A DNA stretch of 64,000 nucleotides, taken from NCBI RefSeq assembly GCF_021012875.1, contig NZ_JAJMZJ010000002.1:1-64000 (forward strand), given 5' to 3'. This document shows positions 27,580 through 38,184 of the stretch, piece by piece; position 1 is the stretch's first letter, and each line of letters starts with the position of its first letter. Both the position numbers and the translations under genes were made by a program. This DNA comes from Peptoniphilus sp. KCTC 25270. GTDB lineage: Bacteria; Bacillota; Clostridia; Tissierellales; Peptoniphilaceae. Under the pieces are notes generated by a model. The model did no database searches, was not told the DNA's origin, and saw only the letters and a program-made list of their open reading frames with translations.

Positions 27580-28245
27580 CTATTGATATTCCGATCTATA
27601 GGACCCTTTTTGGACTCTAAGAAACAATGAATGCTTCCGGTCATTACCATTTCTGTTTACAATCACTGAATACTCAGCCGTTGCTGGATGATAATTTGTT
27701 TCACTAGGTCGAGTAATACCTAACCAATCTTTCTTTTTTGTACCCCCACTAAACGTAGATTCATATACGTTCATAATCTTACTCTTTCCAGGAGAGGGAA
27801 CCACAGAAAAATCTGCTTTGAAGCTCATACTATATTGAAGAAGATTCGTAGATACTTTTGCTCCATAGCAATTTCTGTATCCACTTCCCGTAACCCAACG
27901 TCCACCACTTACACCATAAGGAGTGATTACGCCTTCTTGCCCCTCTAAAGGAGGAGTTTCAATGGTCACAATCTGAATAGAACCATCATTATACCTATAG
28001 ACTGTAGTATTTTCATCCCATTGTTCTGAAGAAGTAAATTCTATATTTTTCATAGAATCCCAATCTTCGTTTCTATCGAACTTATTCATCAGATTTTCGA
28101 TTTTATCGCTGGGGACATTATAGTAGATTAATCCCATATTTATCTATTCTCTTGAAATTGGTTCGTCATTACTTTTAGCAAAAACGAAAGACGGTATGCA
28201 TACCAAGGCAATTAACAACAATAAAAATACTCTTATTTTCCTCAT
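27580..28245 (-). pseudogene. secreted beta-rich protein interrupted by an in-frame TAG
   Basis: A signal peptide starts at 28245 with a near-ideal AAGGAGG site and reads 'MRKIRVFLLLLIALV...FVFAKSNDEPISRE'. It then hits TAG at 28144-28146. The same frame continues without another stop for 185 codons from the ATG at 28137, which has no ribosome site. The downstream part has a helix, 'VYRYNDGS', and a beta-rich domain containing 'GSGYRNCYG' and 'SMSFKADFSVV'. Similar secreted domains of unknown function occur in Gram-positives (from memory). Read as one 221-codon gene with a nonsense mutation; readthrough or sequencing error are alternatives. Confidence 0.75.
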
Positions 28246-28433
28246 AAAATCTTCCTCCTTAAAAATCTGATACTTAAATTCATATCTTTCTGCATAAAAT
28301 TGTATCATTTTTTAAGAAAAAAAACAATAAAAGTAATGATTTTTATTCTTTTTTTAATATATTTTCTTCATAGAAGATAATTTTTCTATGCACTTTGATG
28401 ATATCTCCTTTTAAAATGAAAGATTGCAAGATA

Positions 28434-28460
28434 TAAAAAATGCGACCCGAAGGCCGCATT
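28434..28460 (-). terminator. terminator after the CoA-transferase gene
   Basis: The minus-strand stem AATGCGGCC/GGTCGCATT closes a TTCG loop and is followed by six U's. The 28261-28433 gap otherwise holds only AT-rich sequence in which I see nothing. Confidence 0.88.
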
Positions 28461-28471
28461 CAAAAAGGAGA

Positions 28472-29812
28472 TTATCTCTTGTTGCTCTTTCTCCAAATGT
28501 TCATTTTTTCTGCTTCTTTGATCAATTCTTCTCTGTGATCTGGGTGAGCTAAGTTAATAATACCCTCTGCTCTTTGCCAAGTGGTTTTTCCTTTGGCATT
28601 AAATTTACCATATTCTGTAACGATATAGTGGGTGTTTGGACGAGCCACAGTAATCGCTGAACCTGGTGCAAAGTTAGGAAGAATACGAGAATGGCTGTTT
28701 CCTTCCTTATCCTTATAGGTAGAACTTAAGCAGATAAAGCTCTTTCCACCTTTAGACAAATAGGCACCCAAAGCGAAGTCAAGCTGACCACCAGCACCAG
28801 AAATGTGTTTGAATCCAGAAGATTCAGAACTTACTTGTCCCCATAAATCCACATTTACCGCGTTGTTAATAGAAATAAAATTGTCGATTTGTGCAATGGT
28901 TGCCGCACCATTTGTATAGTCAACAGGAGCTGCCATACATTCTGGGTTTTCGTCTAAGAATTCATACAATTTTTTCGATCCTGCCCCGAAAGCATACACT
29001 TGGCGATATTTATCGATTGATTTTTTCGCCCCTGTGATTTTGCCTTTCATAGACATATCAACAAAAGCATCTACATACATTTCTGTATGAACGCCCAAAT
29101 CTTTCAAATCAGAATCGGCAATAATTGAACCTACCGCATTTGGCATACCACCAATACCCAATTGAAGAGTCGCACCGTTTGGAATTTCTGCTACGATTAA
29201 TTCCGCAACTTTTCGGTCTACATCTCCATAAGTTCCTGCAGGAATATCAGGCATTTCGTTGTGTCCACCCTCTACAATGAAATCTACACGATCAATGTGA
29301 ATTTCTGATTCCATTTTACCTGGGCAATAAGGTAACGCTTCGTTTATTTCTACAATTACCAAATCTGCCTTTTCAATTGCAGCCATCTGATGAGAAGCGT
29401 TTAAACCAAAGTTGAAATAACCATGTTTATTCATAGGGGTTGTCATAACAATCGCTACATCCAACTCAATTTCTTCTCGATACCATTTTGGCAACTCAGA
29501 ATAACGCAAAGGAGCATAGAAACCACCTTGGCCGGCATTGATTAATTTTCTTTCTCCACCGCCAGCATGCCAAGAATTCCAAGTGAAAGTTTTTCCTTCT
29601 GGATCGGCTTTAGAAACTTCCAATTCTCTAAACATTACCCCGCCACGAAGATTTACATCTTCCAACTCATCTACGCGTTTTGCCAATTCACGGTCGATGG
29701 CTACGGAAGTTCCGCCGCTCCAACCGAAATCAACCCAGTCGCCAGACTTGATTTTTCCCGCCGCTTCTGCAGCGGTAATCAGTTTTTCTTGATATTTTTT
29801 ACTATAATCCAT
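28472..29812 (-). CDS. butyryl-CoA:acetate CoA-transferase-type enzyme
   Basis: The 446-aa protein belongs to the acetyl-CoA hydrolase/transferase family. The C-terminal block '[20 protein letters not shown]' matches the region that marks butyryl-CoA:acetate CoA-transferases. '[14 protein letters not shown]' and '[15 protein letters not shown]' (with the probable catalytic Glu) are in place. The reaction swaps CoA between butyryl-CoA and acetate, ending butyrate fermentation. 4-Hydroxybutyrate CoA-transferase is a close alternative. Single gene, AGGAGGT site. Confidence 0.88.
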   Translation of the reverse strand: MDYSKKYQEKLITAAEAAGKIKSGDWVDFGWSGGTSVAIDRELAKRVDELEDVNLRGGVMFRELEVSKADPEGKTFTWNSWHAGGGERKLINAGQGGFYAPLRYSELPKWYREEIELDVAIVMTTPMNKHGYFNFGLNASHQMAAIEKADLVIVEINEALPYCPGKMESEIHIDRVDFIVEGGHNEMPDIPAGTYGDVDRKVAELIVAEIPNGATLQLGIGGMPNAVGSIIADSDLKDLGVHTEMYVDAFVDMSMKGKITGAKKSIDKYRQVYAFGAGSKKLYEFLDENPECMAAPVDYTNGAATIAQIDNFISINNAVNVDLWGQVSSESSGFKHISGAGGQLDFALGAYLSKGGKSFICLSSTYKDKEGNSHSRILPNFAPGSAITVARPNTHYIVTEYGKFNAKGKTTWQRAEGIINLAHPDHREELIKEAEKMNIWRKSNKR

Positions 29813-29903
29813 CTTGACCTCCTAATATTCGAATTTTATGAATTCAATATAATAACATTTTATCATTATACCCTCTAAAAATACAATATTTTTCTACCTT
29901 ATT

Positions 29904-31168
29904 CTACCTTGCTATAGAAAAAATGGTCATAATTGCACGGCCATCTATGGTATAAAACATTCCTACTTCTCCATAGTTTACATTGTCAAACAACATTCCT
30001 TTGCGATGTCCTGGAGAATTTTTCCATTGAGTAAAAGCTTTTTCTACAATTTGTTCCTTTGTCATAGAACTTGGATCCAACGTTCCCATTCCGCCAGCAC
30101 ACTCAGCAAAATACGTGTATTTTCCTGCAAATTCTTCTACAACAGGAGTTCCGTAAACCATTACGCCATTGGGGCGTTGATGATCTAAACTTTTTTGAGT
30201 CATCCATTGGTAACCTTCTTCTGCTGCTCGCAAATTAGAAAATGGACGAATATTGCTGTGCTGAATCAAAGGGTAAAGTCCTTGTTCTACACGGAAACGG
30301 TTGATTCGTTGGAATAAGGCATCCGAATAATCTCCTGGCATATAATATCCGCGGATTTTCGCCCCATTGTTTAAGGTAATGGTTTGAATGGTTCCCAAAG
30401 GTTGTTTTCCAGGGCTAGTTCCTGGGTTGGTTGGATTGATGACAGGGTTGGTTCCTGGATTGTCTTCCCCTGGTTTCGTTGGATTTACAACAGGATTGGT
30501 TCCTGGATTGTCTCCCCTGGTTTCGTTGGGTTCACAACAGGATCTTTCTCTTCCTTCCCAGAAGGATTCCCTACATACATATATATGATTTTTGCAAACT
30601 CTGCTCGAAGAATGTCATTATCGGGAGAAAGATATCCTTCGCTACCACTTACAATTCCTCGCTCAATCAAAGCAATAATTCCAGGTTTTGCCCAATCTCG
30701 AATTTTGTTTCCATCAAAGAATTGATTCAAAACTTTCGTATTAGAAGAAGAAACGTTCATCACACGAGCCAAAATGGTAAATCCTTCTTCCCGGGTAATT
30801 TGTTTATTTGGAGACATCGTTATTTCAGAAGTTCCCGTAGTAATTCCTGCCGCTACTCCTTTGGCAATTTCATGATAGAACCAGTCGCTCCTAGAAACAT
30901 CTGTAAAAGCCGACAAATCCGCTTCCTTTGTATTTCCCATAACACGATTCATTATAGCAATCAACTGAGCTCGCGTTAATGTCTTCCATGGGCGAAGCGT
31001 TCCATCATCAAAACCGGTTAAATAGCCCTTATCCGTTGCAAATTTCAAACTAGAATAGGCCCAATTGTCTTGGTCCGGCATATCCTTGAAATTCGCCGCA
31101 TATACAGGTGCTGCCATGGAAAAAATACACAGTCCCGAAAGGATTGCCGCCAAAATTTTCTTTTTCAT
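29904..31168 (-). pseudogene. SLH-CAP surface protein split by a one-base deletion
   Basis: The 5' part starts at 31168 (GGAGAGG site; 'MKKKILAAILSGLCIFSM' signal peptide) and carries three SLH domains to ~220. The 3' part (to 29904) is a CAP/SCP domain with 'RINRFRVEQGLYPL', 'KSLDHQRPNG' and 'WKNSPGHRKGML'. They are joined by a repeated Pro/Asn-rich linker. One repeat reads CCAGGGGAGACAATCC where its twin has CCAGGGGAAGACAATCC. That missing base near 30512 shifts frame. Restoring it gives one protein with the same layout as the intact neighbour. Confidence 0.85.
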
Positions 31169-31292
31169 ATTTCCTCTCCTATCTCTTGTAAAGGTTCGTC
31201 TTTCTCTTTTCTTTTCCAATTCCTTTTTTCTTACCTTATAAAACAGTCCCTGCAAATCATTCCAACTTTTTTAACATTTTACCTCTCCATCT

Positions 31293-32474
31293 CTATTCAT
31301 TGGCCATGGTATAAACGGCTGTTAAAGATCGATTTTCTGGTGCATAAAACAATCCAATACCCCCTACTTCCACTTTACGATGCAACATGGCTCGATTGTG
31401 GGAAGGAGAGTTTTCCCATAGTTGGAACAAATCTTCAATTAACTCATCTACAGACTTAAATTTAATGTCTTTTGAATATTCTGTAGATAAAGCCACTTCT
31501 ACAACTTGAGAAAAGGATTCCTGAAACTCCTTGGGAACTTCTCTTCCATCATACCAATCTCCATTGGGACGTTGATGATCGATAAAGCCCTTGCTTTTCC
31601 ACTGGTAAGCTTCTTCCTTTGCTCGTTCCAAAGAATGAGTGTCTAAATCTTCCAAATGAGAAACCGTACTCAATTGATGTTCCCAACGATACAAATTGAT
31701 TCGATAGAGTAAAGCCTCCCCATATTCCTTTGGCAAAGAATAACCAATGACCTTTGTTCCATCGCTTAGGGTAAAAACTTTCTCTTTTCCCAAACTATCC
31801 AGCTCCGGAATCACAGAATCCGAAATAGGCTTTGGTACATCCGATTCCTCTGAAGGATTTTCTTCTAAATGCTTCCATTCATAAATGATCTTAGCAAACT
31901 CTGCCCGAGAAATTCGATTCAAAGGATAGAGATGATTTCTCTCCCCTTGAATAATTCCCAATTCAACAAGTCCAGCTACACTAGGCGCTGCCCAAAAATC
32001 TACATCTTCCCCATCTTCGAAGGCATTCAATCGAGTTAAATGATAAGAAGTAGGCTCAATAATTCGTGCCATAATCGTAAAGGCTTCTTGGCGAGAAATG
32101 GGACGAAGAGGCGACATAGTTTCCTCTGAAGTTCCACGAATAAAACCCGCTGCTACACCTTTAGAAATTTCCTCATAAAACCACTGGGTCTCCGAAACAT
32201 CCACAAGATAAGAAATATCTGCTTTTTTCTCATTCCCCATCACCCGATTCATAATCGTAATCAATTGAGCTCGAGTTAAATTCTCTCCTGGGCGTAACTG
32301 CCCATTAGGGAAACCAGACAAATACCCTTTTTCTACAGAATATTTTAATCCCGAATAAGACCACATTCCCTCATTGGGCATATCTGAAAAAGAATTTCCC
32401 TGAGCAAAAACCACTTGTGGAAGCAAAGATAAAGCCAAGGAAATTCCCACTATTTTATTGCAAATTTTTTTCAT
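31293..32474 (-). CDS. SLH-CAP surface protein
   Basis: The 393-aa exported protein has a signal peptide (~1-25) and three SLH domains (~28-205) that tether to pyruvylated wall polysaccharide. A short linker follows, then a C-terminal CAP domain (~250-390). CAP cues are 'RINLYRWEHQL', 'KGFIDHQRPNG', 'WENSPSHNRAML' and 'GIGLFYAPENRS'. It is an intact paralogue of the adjacent split gene, presumably from tandem duplication. CAP-domain function in bacteria is largely unknown. Confidence 0.92.
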   Translation of the reverse strand: MKKICNKIVGISLALSLLPQVVFAQGNSFSDMPNEGMWSYSGLKYSVEKGYLSGFPNGQLRPGENLTRAQLITIMNRVMGNEKKADISYLVDVSETQWFYEEISKGVAAGFIRGTSEETMSPLRPISRQEAFTIMARIIEPTSYHLTRLNAFEDGEDVDFWAAPSVAGLVELGIIQGERNHLYPLNRISRAEFAKIIYEWKHLEENPSEESDVPKPISDSVIPELDSLGKEKVFTLSDGTKVIGYSLPKEYGEALLYRINLYRWEHQLSTVSHLEDLDTHSLERAKEEAYQWKSKGFIDHQRPNGDWYDGREVPKEFQESFSQVVEVALSTEYSKDIKFKSVDELIEDLFQLWENSPSHNRAMLHRKVEVGGIGLFYAPENRSLTAVYTMANE

Positions 32475-32556
32475 AAAAACACCTACTTTGTTTATTCCAT
32501 TTATTTATACCACAAACATAGGGGAATTTCACGGAATCAAGAAGAAAAACACAACA

Positions 32557-32583
32557 AAAAAGAGAGCCTTCGCCCTCTTTTCT
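32557..32583 (-). terminator. terminator after the lipoprotein gene
   Basis: The stem AAAAGAGGGC/GCTCTCTTTT on the minus strand (loop GAAG) is followed by U's and directly abuts the lipoprotein stop. Confidence 0.8.
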
Positions 32584-33156
32584 TTATTTTTGCCAATATA
32601 AAGTCATCCGCAAAGAAGAACCCTCTGGTTTTTCTGCTGAAATCACATCTCGCAAAACATCTACCTGTCCTTCTTGGAAAGTCAAATCCAGGGTCACAGT
32701 ATCCCCTGATTCCATAGGAATTTTCAAAATCCCCTCTTTACTATAAAGAGTATAATCGATATTCCCCTCGCCGATATTTTCTAAAACATAATAGCCCACG
32801 CCAGAAATATCTTCCCCGATTAAAATATAATCATCCGCCGCTTCATGAAGATCTCCAAGGCCTCGGGACATTAAAATAACATCCCCTTCTACCTCCGTCA
32901 CATCTCCTAATTCTTCAACGGCAATCAGATGGCTGTCTCCATTTTCCGGAATTTCTCCCTTGAGTTCCGGCAAAGAATAGCGATCTCGATTTTCTACATT
33001 ATACTCCAGCTCATTTTCAGAAAAATCCGCCAAAGATTCCACAGATCCTGGCTCTATTGCTTCATTTCCCTCTTCTGTAACAGAAGAAGAGCCGCAACCT
33101 ATTAAACCAAACCCGCAAATCATAAGCAAACAACACAAAAGCGATATTTTCTTCAT
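32584..33156 (-). CDS. small lipoprotein of unknown function
   Basis: The ~190-aa protein has a type II signal peptide with lipobox 'LIGCGSSS' near residue 20, then a very acidic, beta-rich domain. I see no catalytic motif and no family I can name. GGAGAAAAG before the ATG at 33156 fixes the start; five more codons are open upstream. It lies 40 bases after the MucBP gene without a terminator between, so it is probably co-expressed with that sortase substrate. Confidence 0.75.
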   Translation of the reverse strand: MKKISLLCCLLMICGFGLIGCGSSSVTEEGNEAIEPGSVESLADFSENELEYNVENRDRYSLPELKGEIPENGDSHLIAVEELGDVTEVEGDVILMSRGLGDLHEAADDYILIGEDISGVGYYVLENIGEGNIDYTLYSKEGILKIPMESGDTVTLDLTFQEGQVDVLRDVISAEKPEGSSLRMTLYWQK

Positions 33157-33195
33157 CTTTTCTCCTTCCAAATTTATTCTATCTTTTTATATATC

Positions 33196-34785
33196 CTACT
33201 TCTTTCTTCTTTGTTTCTCCGCAAACAACGCCAAAGCAGAAGCTCCTAAAATTCCCAAAGCATGCATTCCATATCCTGAAACAAAGGTTTGAGGATTGGA
33301 ACTTTTCGTAGTATTCGTCGTTGTCGTTGTAGTAGAGGTAGGAGTAGAAGTCGTATTCGTTGGTTTCGAAGTAGAAGATGTTGTAATTTTTTCATAAATA
33401 TGGGTAATATTTCCCTTATCGTCCTTCTTTGTTGCTATAAATTTATAGCCATTCAAATCCCTCTTATCCTTTGCTCCTTCTTCCTTAGGAATAATGAATT
33501 TCCCCTCTTTATCTACATAATAGGTTTCAACAGGAGTCGCAGGCGGCAACTTTTCATAAACATGAAGAATGTTTCCTTCCTTATCCGTTTTGCTTTCTAA
33601 AAATTTATACCCCGCAACGTCCTTCTTAGGCATCTTTCCTTCTTGTTCTTTGGCAACCTCTTGCCCATCTTTATCTACATATTTTGTCACTACATTCTCT
33701 GGTGTCTCTGGTTTCGTTGGATCCTTTACTTCCCTGTAAATATGAGTAACATTCCCATTCTCATCCACTTTTGTTTCTACAAATTCATAACCCGAAATCA
33801 CTTTTTTCTCTTGTTTTCCAGCCACTGTCGGTTCTAAAGACACGCCTTTTTCGTCTCTAAAATTCGTAACGACTTTTTCAATTGGAGCCCTTGTGGATTT
33901 ATAAATATGAAGAACATTTCCCTCTTTTCCAATTTCCGTCTTCACAAACTCATAATCCGAAATTTCTTTTTGAGGAGCAATTCCCTTTTCATCTCCAGCA
34001 ATAGACTTCCCCGTTTCATCTACATATTTCGTCACAAACGCTTTTTCTTCCGTTACCGATTTATACACATGTTGAATATGATTTCCGTCAATTTCCGTCT
34101 TCACCCAAATGTATTGCGGAATTTCCAACCTCGGTTGAACTCCCACTTTGCTTTTTATTATCTCTTTTCCTGACTCATCCACATAATCCGTCTGTATTTC
34201 TTGGACAGGTTGATCCGGAATAGACTCCGTCTTTACGTAAATATGGGTTCGATTTTTATACGCATCCGTCTTTGTATCCAAAAAAGTATAGTCCTTAATC
34301 TCTACTTTTGGCTTTTCTCCAATTTCTGCCTCTTTGATCTCTTTTCCCTCAATATCAACGTATTTCGTAATTGTTTCCTCTGTCTTATAAACATAGGTAA
34401 TATTGGTTATAGCCGTTTTAATGGTCCCCTTTTCCTCTCCCTCTACCTTATCTTTAAGCAAAGTATATTCCTTTTCCTTATATGTAATTTTCTCAGGCTT
34501 CATCCCATTATCAGTCGTATTATAAGAAGAGTTCAAATCCCCAATACTATCTACAACAGAAGGAGCGATTGTATTTTCCATGGTGTCCACATAATGAACC
34601 AATACAACCCCTTTGGTCTTATCTACAATACTCTCTGCTGCATAAACCCTTTGAGATTCCCCCATAGGCAACGCCAACACAGTAGGCCCCATAACAATGG
34701 AAAAAGCCAAAAGCACAGGCACAAATCCAACTTTTAATTTCCGCATACCATATTTGGCCCCTTTATTTCCGTCTGTTCTCTTCAT
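33196..34785 (-). CDS. MucBP-repeat wall protein with NPQTF sorting signal
   Basis: The 529-aa protein has a long signal peptide (~14-50, ending 'RVYAAE') and about seven MucBP-like repeats of 50-70 residues, each built around 'YVD..G..I' and 'GYKF...K.D..GN..HIY'. A Ser/Thr-rich spacer follows, then the C-terminal signal 'NPQTFVSGYG', a hydrophobic helix and 'EKQRRKK'. That matches a class B sortase substrate layout. A class B sortase is encoded 2.6 kb upstream in the same orientation. Likely surface or mucus adhesin (inference). Confidence 0.88.
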   Translation of the reverse strand: MKRTDGNKGAKYGMRKLKVGFVPVLLAFSIVMGPTVLALPMGESQRVYAAESIVDKTKGVVLVHYVDTMENTIAPSVVDSIGDLNSSYNTTDNGMKPEKITYKEKEYTLLKDKVEGEEKGTIKTAITNITYVYKTEETITKYVDIEGKEIKEAEIGEKPKVEIKDYTFLDTKTDAYKNRTHIYVKTESIPDQPVQEIQTDYVDESGKEIIKSKVGVQPRLEIPQYIWVKTEIDGNHIQHVYKSVTEEKAFVTKYVDETGKSIAGDEKGIAPQKEISDYEFVKTEIGKEGNVLHIYKSTRAPIEKVVTNFRDEKGVSLEPTVAGKQEKKVISGYEFVETKVDENGNVTHIYREVKDPTKPETPENVVTKYVDKDGQEVAKEQEGKMPKKDVAGYKFLESKTDKEGNILHVYEKLPPATPVETYYVDKEGKFIIPKEEGAKDKRDLNGYKFIATKKDDKGNITHIYEKITTSSTSKPTNTTSTPTSTTTTTTNTTKSSNPQTFVSGYGMHALGILGASALALFAEKQRRKK

Positions 34786-35038
34786 ACTGTCCCCTCCTCT
34801 TTATAAAGTCTCTTCTTTGATTTTTATAATTTCTAAAATCCCCTAGAAAGCCAAGAAAAGCTACATTTCTTTCTATAAAAAATCCACATTTTGAAAACCT
34901 TTTCTTTCCTTCTACAAAAAAAATCTCCTTGTAGAAAAATAACTCCTCTAATTATTTTTTATTATAACAATTTTATCCTAGAAACATAACAATTTCAACC
35001 TATACCATTATCTTTCTCCCCTAAAATTTTCCACAAAA

Positions 35039-35070
35039 AAAAGAGACAGGCTAAGCCTATCTCTCTTTTC
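35039..35070 (-). terminator. terminator after the G5-MucBP gene
   Basis: The minus-strand stem AGAGATAGGC/GCCTGTCTCT is followed by eight U's. The 34,786-35,038 gap also holds an inverted repeat TTCTACAA...TTGTAGAA near 34,915-34,940 and a TATAAT box near 34,964; I can assign no function. Confidence 0.82.
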
Positions 35071-35072
35071 TC

Positions 35073-37393
35073 TTATTTGTTGGAAGATTTTTCCTCTTCC
35101 TCTTCTTCCTTGCCACTTAACGTACCACTATTTTTTCTTCTTTGTTTTTCCGCGAACAACGCCAAGGCAGAAGCGCCGAAAATTCCAAAAGCGTAAACCG
35201 CATATCCAGGAACCAAAGTTTGTGGATTTGTGTTCTTCGCTGAAGTGGATGTTGTTGTTACAGGACTAGAAGTTCTAGAAGTAGAAGTAGTGGAAGTACT
35301 TGGAGTACTTGGAGTGCTTGGAGTTGTTGCAACTTTTTCATAAACATGGGTAATATTGCCCTTGTCATCTTTCTTCGTTGCTACAAATTTATAGCCATCC
35401 AAATCTTTCTTATCCTTCGCTCCCTCTTCCTTAGGAACAATCGCCTTACCATCTTTATCTACAAAAGAGGTATCCACGTCTTTTTCAGAAGTCGTTGATT
35501 CTGGTTTCTTATAAATATGAATTGTGTTTCCATTTTCATCTGTTTTTGTTTCCACAAATTCATATCCATCAACATCTTTCTTAGGACTCTTACCATCCTC
35601 TTGTTTCGCAACTACATTTCCATCTTTATCCACATATTTTGTAACTGGCTTTTCAGGAGCCACTGGATCTGTAGGTTTTTCAGGATCTTCTGGTTTGGTA
35701 GGATCTGTTGGAGTTACAGGAGTTTCTTTCAACTTATAAATATAAGTTATATTCCCCTTTGCATCCACTATCTTTTCTACAAACTCATAACCTGTAAAAT
35801 CTTTTTTATCCAAAATCCCCTTACTTGTAGGATATAACTCCCGCCCATCTATTGTTTTATAAGAAGTTGTTTTTCCCTCAACAATAGGATCTTTTGGATC
35901 CTCTGGAGTAACTGGATCTATTGGCTCTTCAGGATCCTCTGGCGTAACAGGAGTTTCTACCAACTTATAAACGTAAGTTACTTGAGTAAGAGTTTCTTCC
36001 ATTTTCCCAGTTTCAGAATCTCCTTCTTTAACCTTAACTAATTCATAAGTTTTGCCATTAAAGTCTATAGTTGCTGGCTTGTTATCTGTAGTATCATATG
36101 CTGAGCCTTTTAATTCTACAGAATCTACAACAGTAGAAGCAATTGGAAGACCCTTTTCGTCTACATAGTTTACAATTACTACAGCATGGTCTTTAGTGAC
36201 TTCAATTTCTTTTTCGGTTGGTTTTGTGCCGACTTTGATAATTTTGTCTTTTTTCTCTTGGATTGTTGTAGTTGTAGTTTTGCTATCTACAATTTCACCA
36301 TCTTCATAAACAACAATACCTTCAATCTTAGTTTTACCGATTTGTCCTTCTTGTACGACTTCTTCTTTGCCAGCTTCTAGGTTTTCATCATAAATGACAA
36401 CAACATCAAAAGCTTGCTCTGTTTCATAGTCATACTTAAACTCGCCATTTTGAGTAGTTGGTTTAGTACCTACTCTGATGATTTGTTTTGTAGGAGCTGT
36501 TTCCGTAACAGTTGGTTCTCCTTCAACAATTTTACCATCAACTAGTTCAAATGTAGTTGTAGTTGTTCTCTTGCCTAATACACCTTCTTGGTCTACTACT
36601 GATTGACCTGCATCTAAAGTGTCGTCATAAACAATCTCAGTTTCAAATGGTAGGTCTTCTTCGTATGAGTATTCTGAACCTGCATCCGCTACACCAATCG
36701 TAATTACTTTTTCTACTGGATCCGTTTCAGAAACAATTTCAGTCGTTGTTGTAGGCACGCCATCTTTAACAATTGTAGTAACCTTCGTTACAACTTCACC
36801 AGGAACACCGCCTTGTTCATCGTACCGATTCCTGGAAACTCTACTGTAGATTGAGTAGGGCTTGTGGCTAGTGGTGAGACTTTTGTATAGTCTACACTTA
36901 GATAAATCATTTCCCTTCCTGGTCTACCGCAAATTGTGCCCCTGGGAATACTCCTTCAAACATTCCAGCATCATGTACAGAATCTATTTCCCAATCCCAA
37001 TAATCAGGGTGATTTGCAAACATATTTCCAAGTTCAGGCTTCCATGGGTTTATAGTTTCACTACCTTGTAGTACATTAAAATCCCATGTAGCAATACCAC
37101 TGATGTTACCTGGTGCTGGTTTAAAGTTGTTTCTCCACGGTTCAGAGCCTGTTCCTTCAACGACTGGAATCGTGTCTCCTGATAGAGTCCCATCAGTTAT
37201 GGCATATTTCCATGAATCATCTCTGTCTGGAAAATTTCAGTTGCATAGGCTACTTGTGGACCTAAAACTTGAAGCATAGGCATGGCGGGCCCCATTACCA
37301 TAGCAAAAGCCAAAAGTACAGGGATAAAACCAATTTTTAACTTTCTTGCCCCGTATTTGGGTATTTTTTCATATTTTCCAATTTGTTTTTCAT
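35073..37393 (-). pseudogene. G5-MucBP wall protein with NPQTL signal, frameshifted N-terminus
   Basis: A 561-codon frame (35073-36758) holds two complete G5 domains plus part of another, four MucBP-like repeats, a Ser/Thr spacer, 'NPQTLVPGYA', a hydrophobic helix and an unusually long 'EEEEEE' tail. Its 5' part continues to an ATG at 37393 (AAGGGG site) but in shifting frames. Breaks lie near 37364-37369 (an A6 run), 37231-37234 (a T4 run), 36915-36925 and 36820-36832. Restoring a base at each gives a signal peptide like that of the sister gene ('KYGARKLKIGFIPVLLAF') and a ~150-residue Trp-rich domain. Confidence 0.85.
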
Positions 37394-37431
37394 AATGTCC
37401 CCTTCTTTTTAGTGTTCTTTTTCTTTTCTAT

Positions 37432-38184
37432 TTATTCTTCGATTCTTTCTACCCCTTGCACCACCATGCGAACGGTTTTGGTAAAGCAAGTGGAGAGAGT
37501 TAACATTTTGCGATTTTCTACGTTGTTTATTGTTTGTCCATTGGTTTTTACCATAGAAAAATCCATGTATTTGTTTTGAAAATCTTTGTAAGCGAAGATA
37601 TTTTCAAACTGCGTCTCCCGATAAGGTTCTTCTGGTTTGGCATGGAAGGCGCTTACAATTTCATAACCTTTGAACCCGTCTAGAGTATAGACGTTGATTT
37701 CTTTATGTGTTTCGTAAAATTCTTGGTTTTCGTATTGCAAAAGTCCGTTGAAAAGAGTTTTTGCTTGACGAATGTTGTGGCCGTAGATGACGGAGTTTTG
37801 GTCCATAAAATTGGGATTGTTGGCCCGATCGAGAAAAATCTCTCCAAAGGGATGCTTGTTTCCTTCTTTGTCGTGGTGGAGATAGAATTCGTTGTCTTCT
37901 CCTTGAACGATGGGAAAGAGAATGTCTGTGCCAGGAATTTCAATAATTCCTATAACGGCGGGATATTTTTCTCGAATTTTTTCTACTTGTTCTATAGCCA
38001 TTTGGTCACGATTTGCCTTCCAATCTACTTGAGCGATTTCGGTTTGAACTACCGATTTCCATTGAGCTTGTTCTTTGGCAAATTGATGATCGTCTATTTT
38101 TCGTTTGGCAAAAAAAATTAAGAGAATCAGGAGAATTCCAATGGCAAAGATTTCAACCATGGCCCATATCTTTCCTTTGCTCAT
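37432..38184 (-). CDS. srtB: class B sortase
   Basis: The 250-aa transpeptidase has an N-terminal membrane anchor (~7-25). The catalytic triad is His in 'VIYGHNIR' (~128), Cys233 in 'TLSTCFTK' and Arg239 in 'TVRMVV'. The extra helix before 'TLSTC' ('ENIFAYKDFQNKY') and overall length are class B features. It lies directly upstream of the two proteins ending NPQT(F/L), its probable substrates, joining them to the peptidoglycan cross-bridge. GAGGAGGT precedes the ATG. Confidence 0.93.
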   Translation of the reverse strand: MSKGKIWAMVEIFAIGILLILLIFFAKRKIDDHQFAKEQAQWKSVVQTEIAQVDWKANRDQMAIEQVEKIREKYPAVIGIIEIPGTDILFPIVQGEDNEFYLHHDKEGNKHPFGEIFLDRANNPNFMDQNSVIYGHNIRQAKTLFNGLLQYENQEFYETHKEINVYTLDGFKGYEIVSAFHAKPEEPYRETQFENIFAYKDFQNKYMDFSMVKTNGQTINNVENRKMLTLSTCFTKTVRMVVQGVERIEE

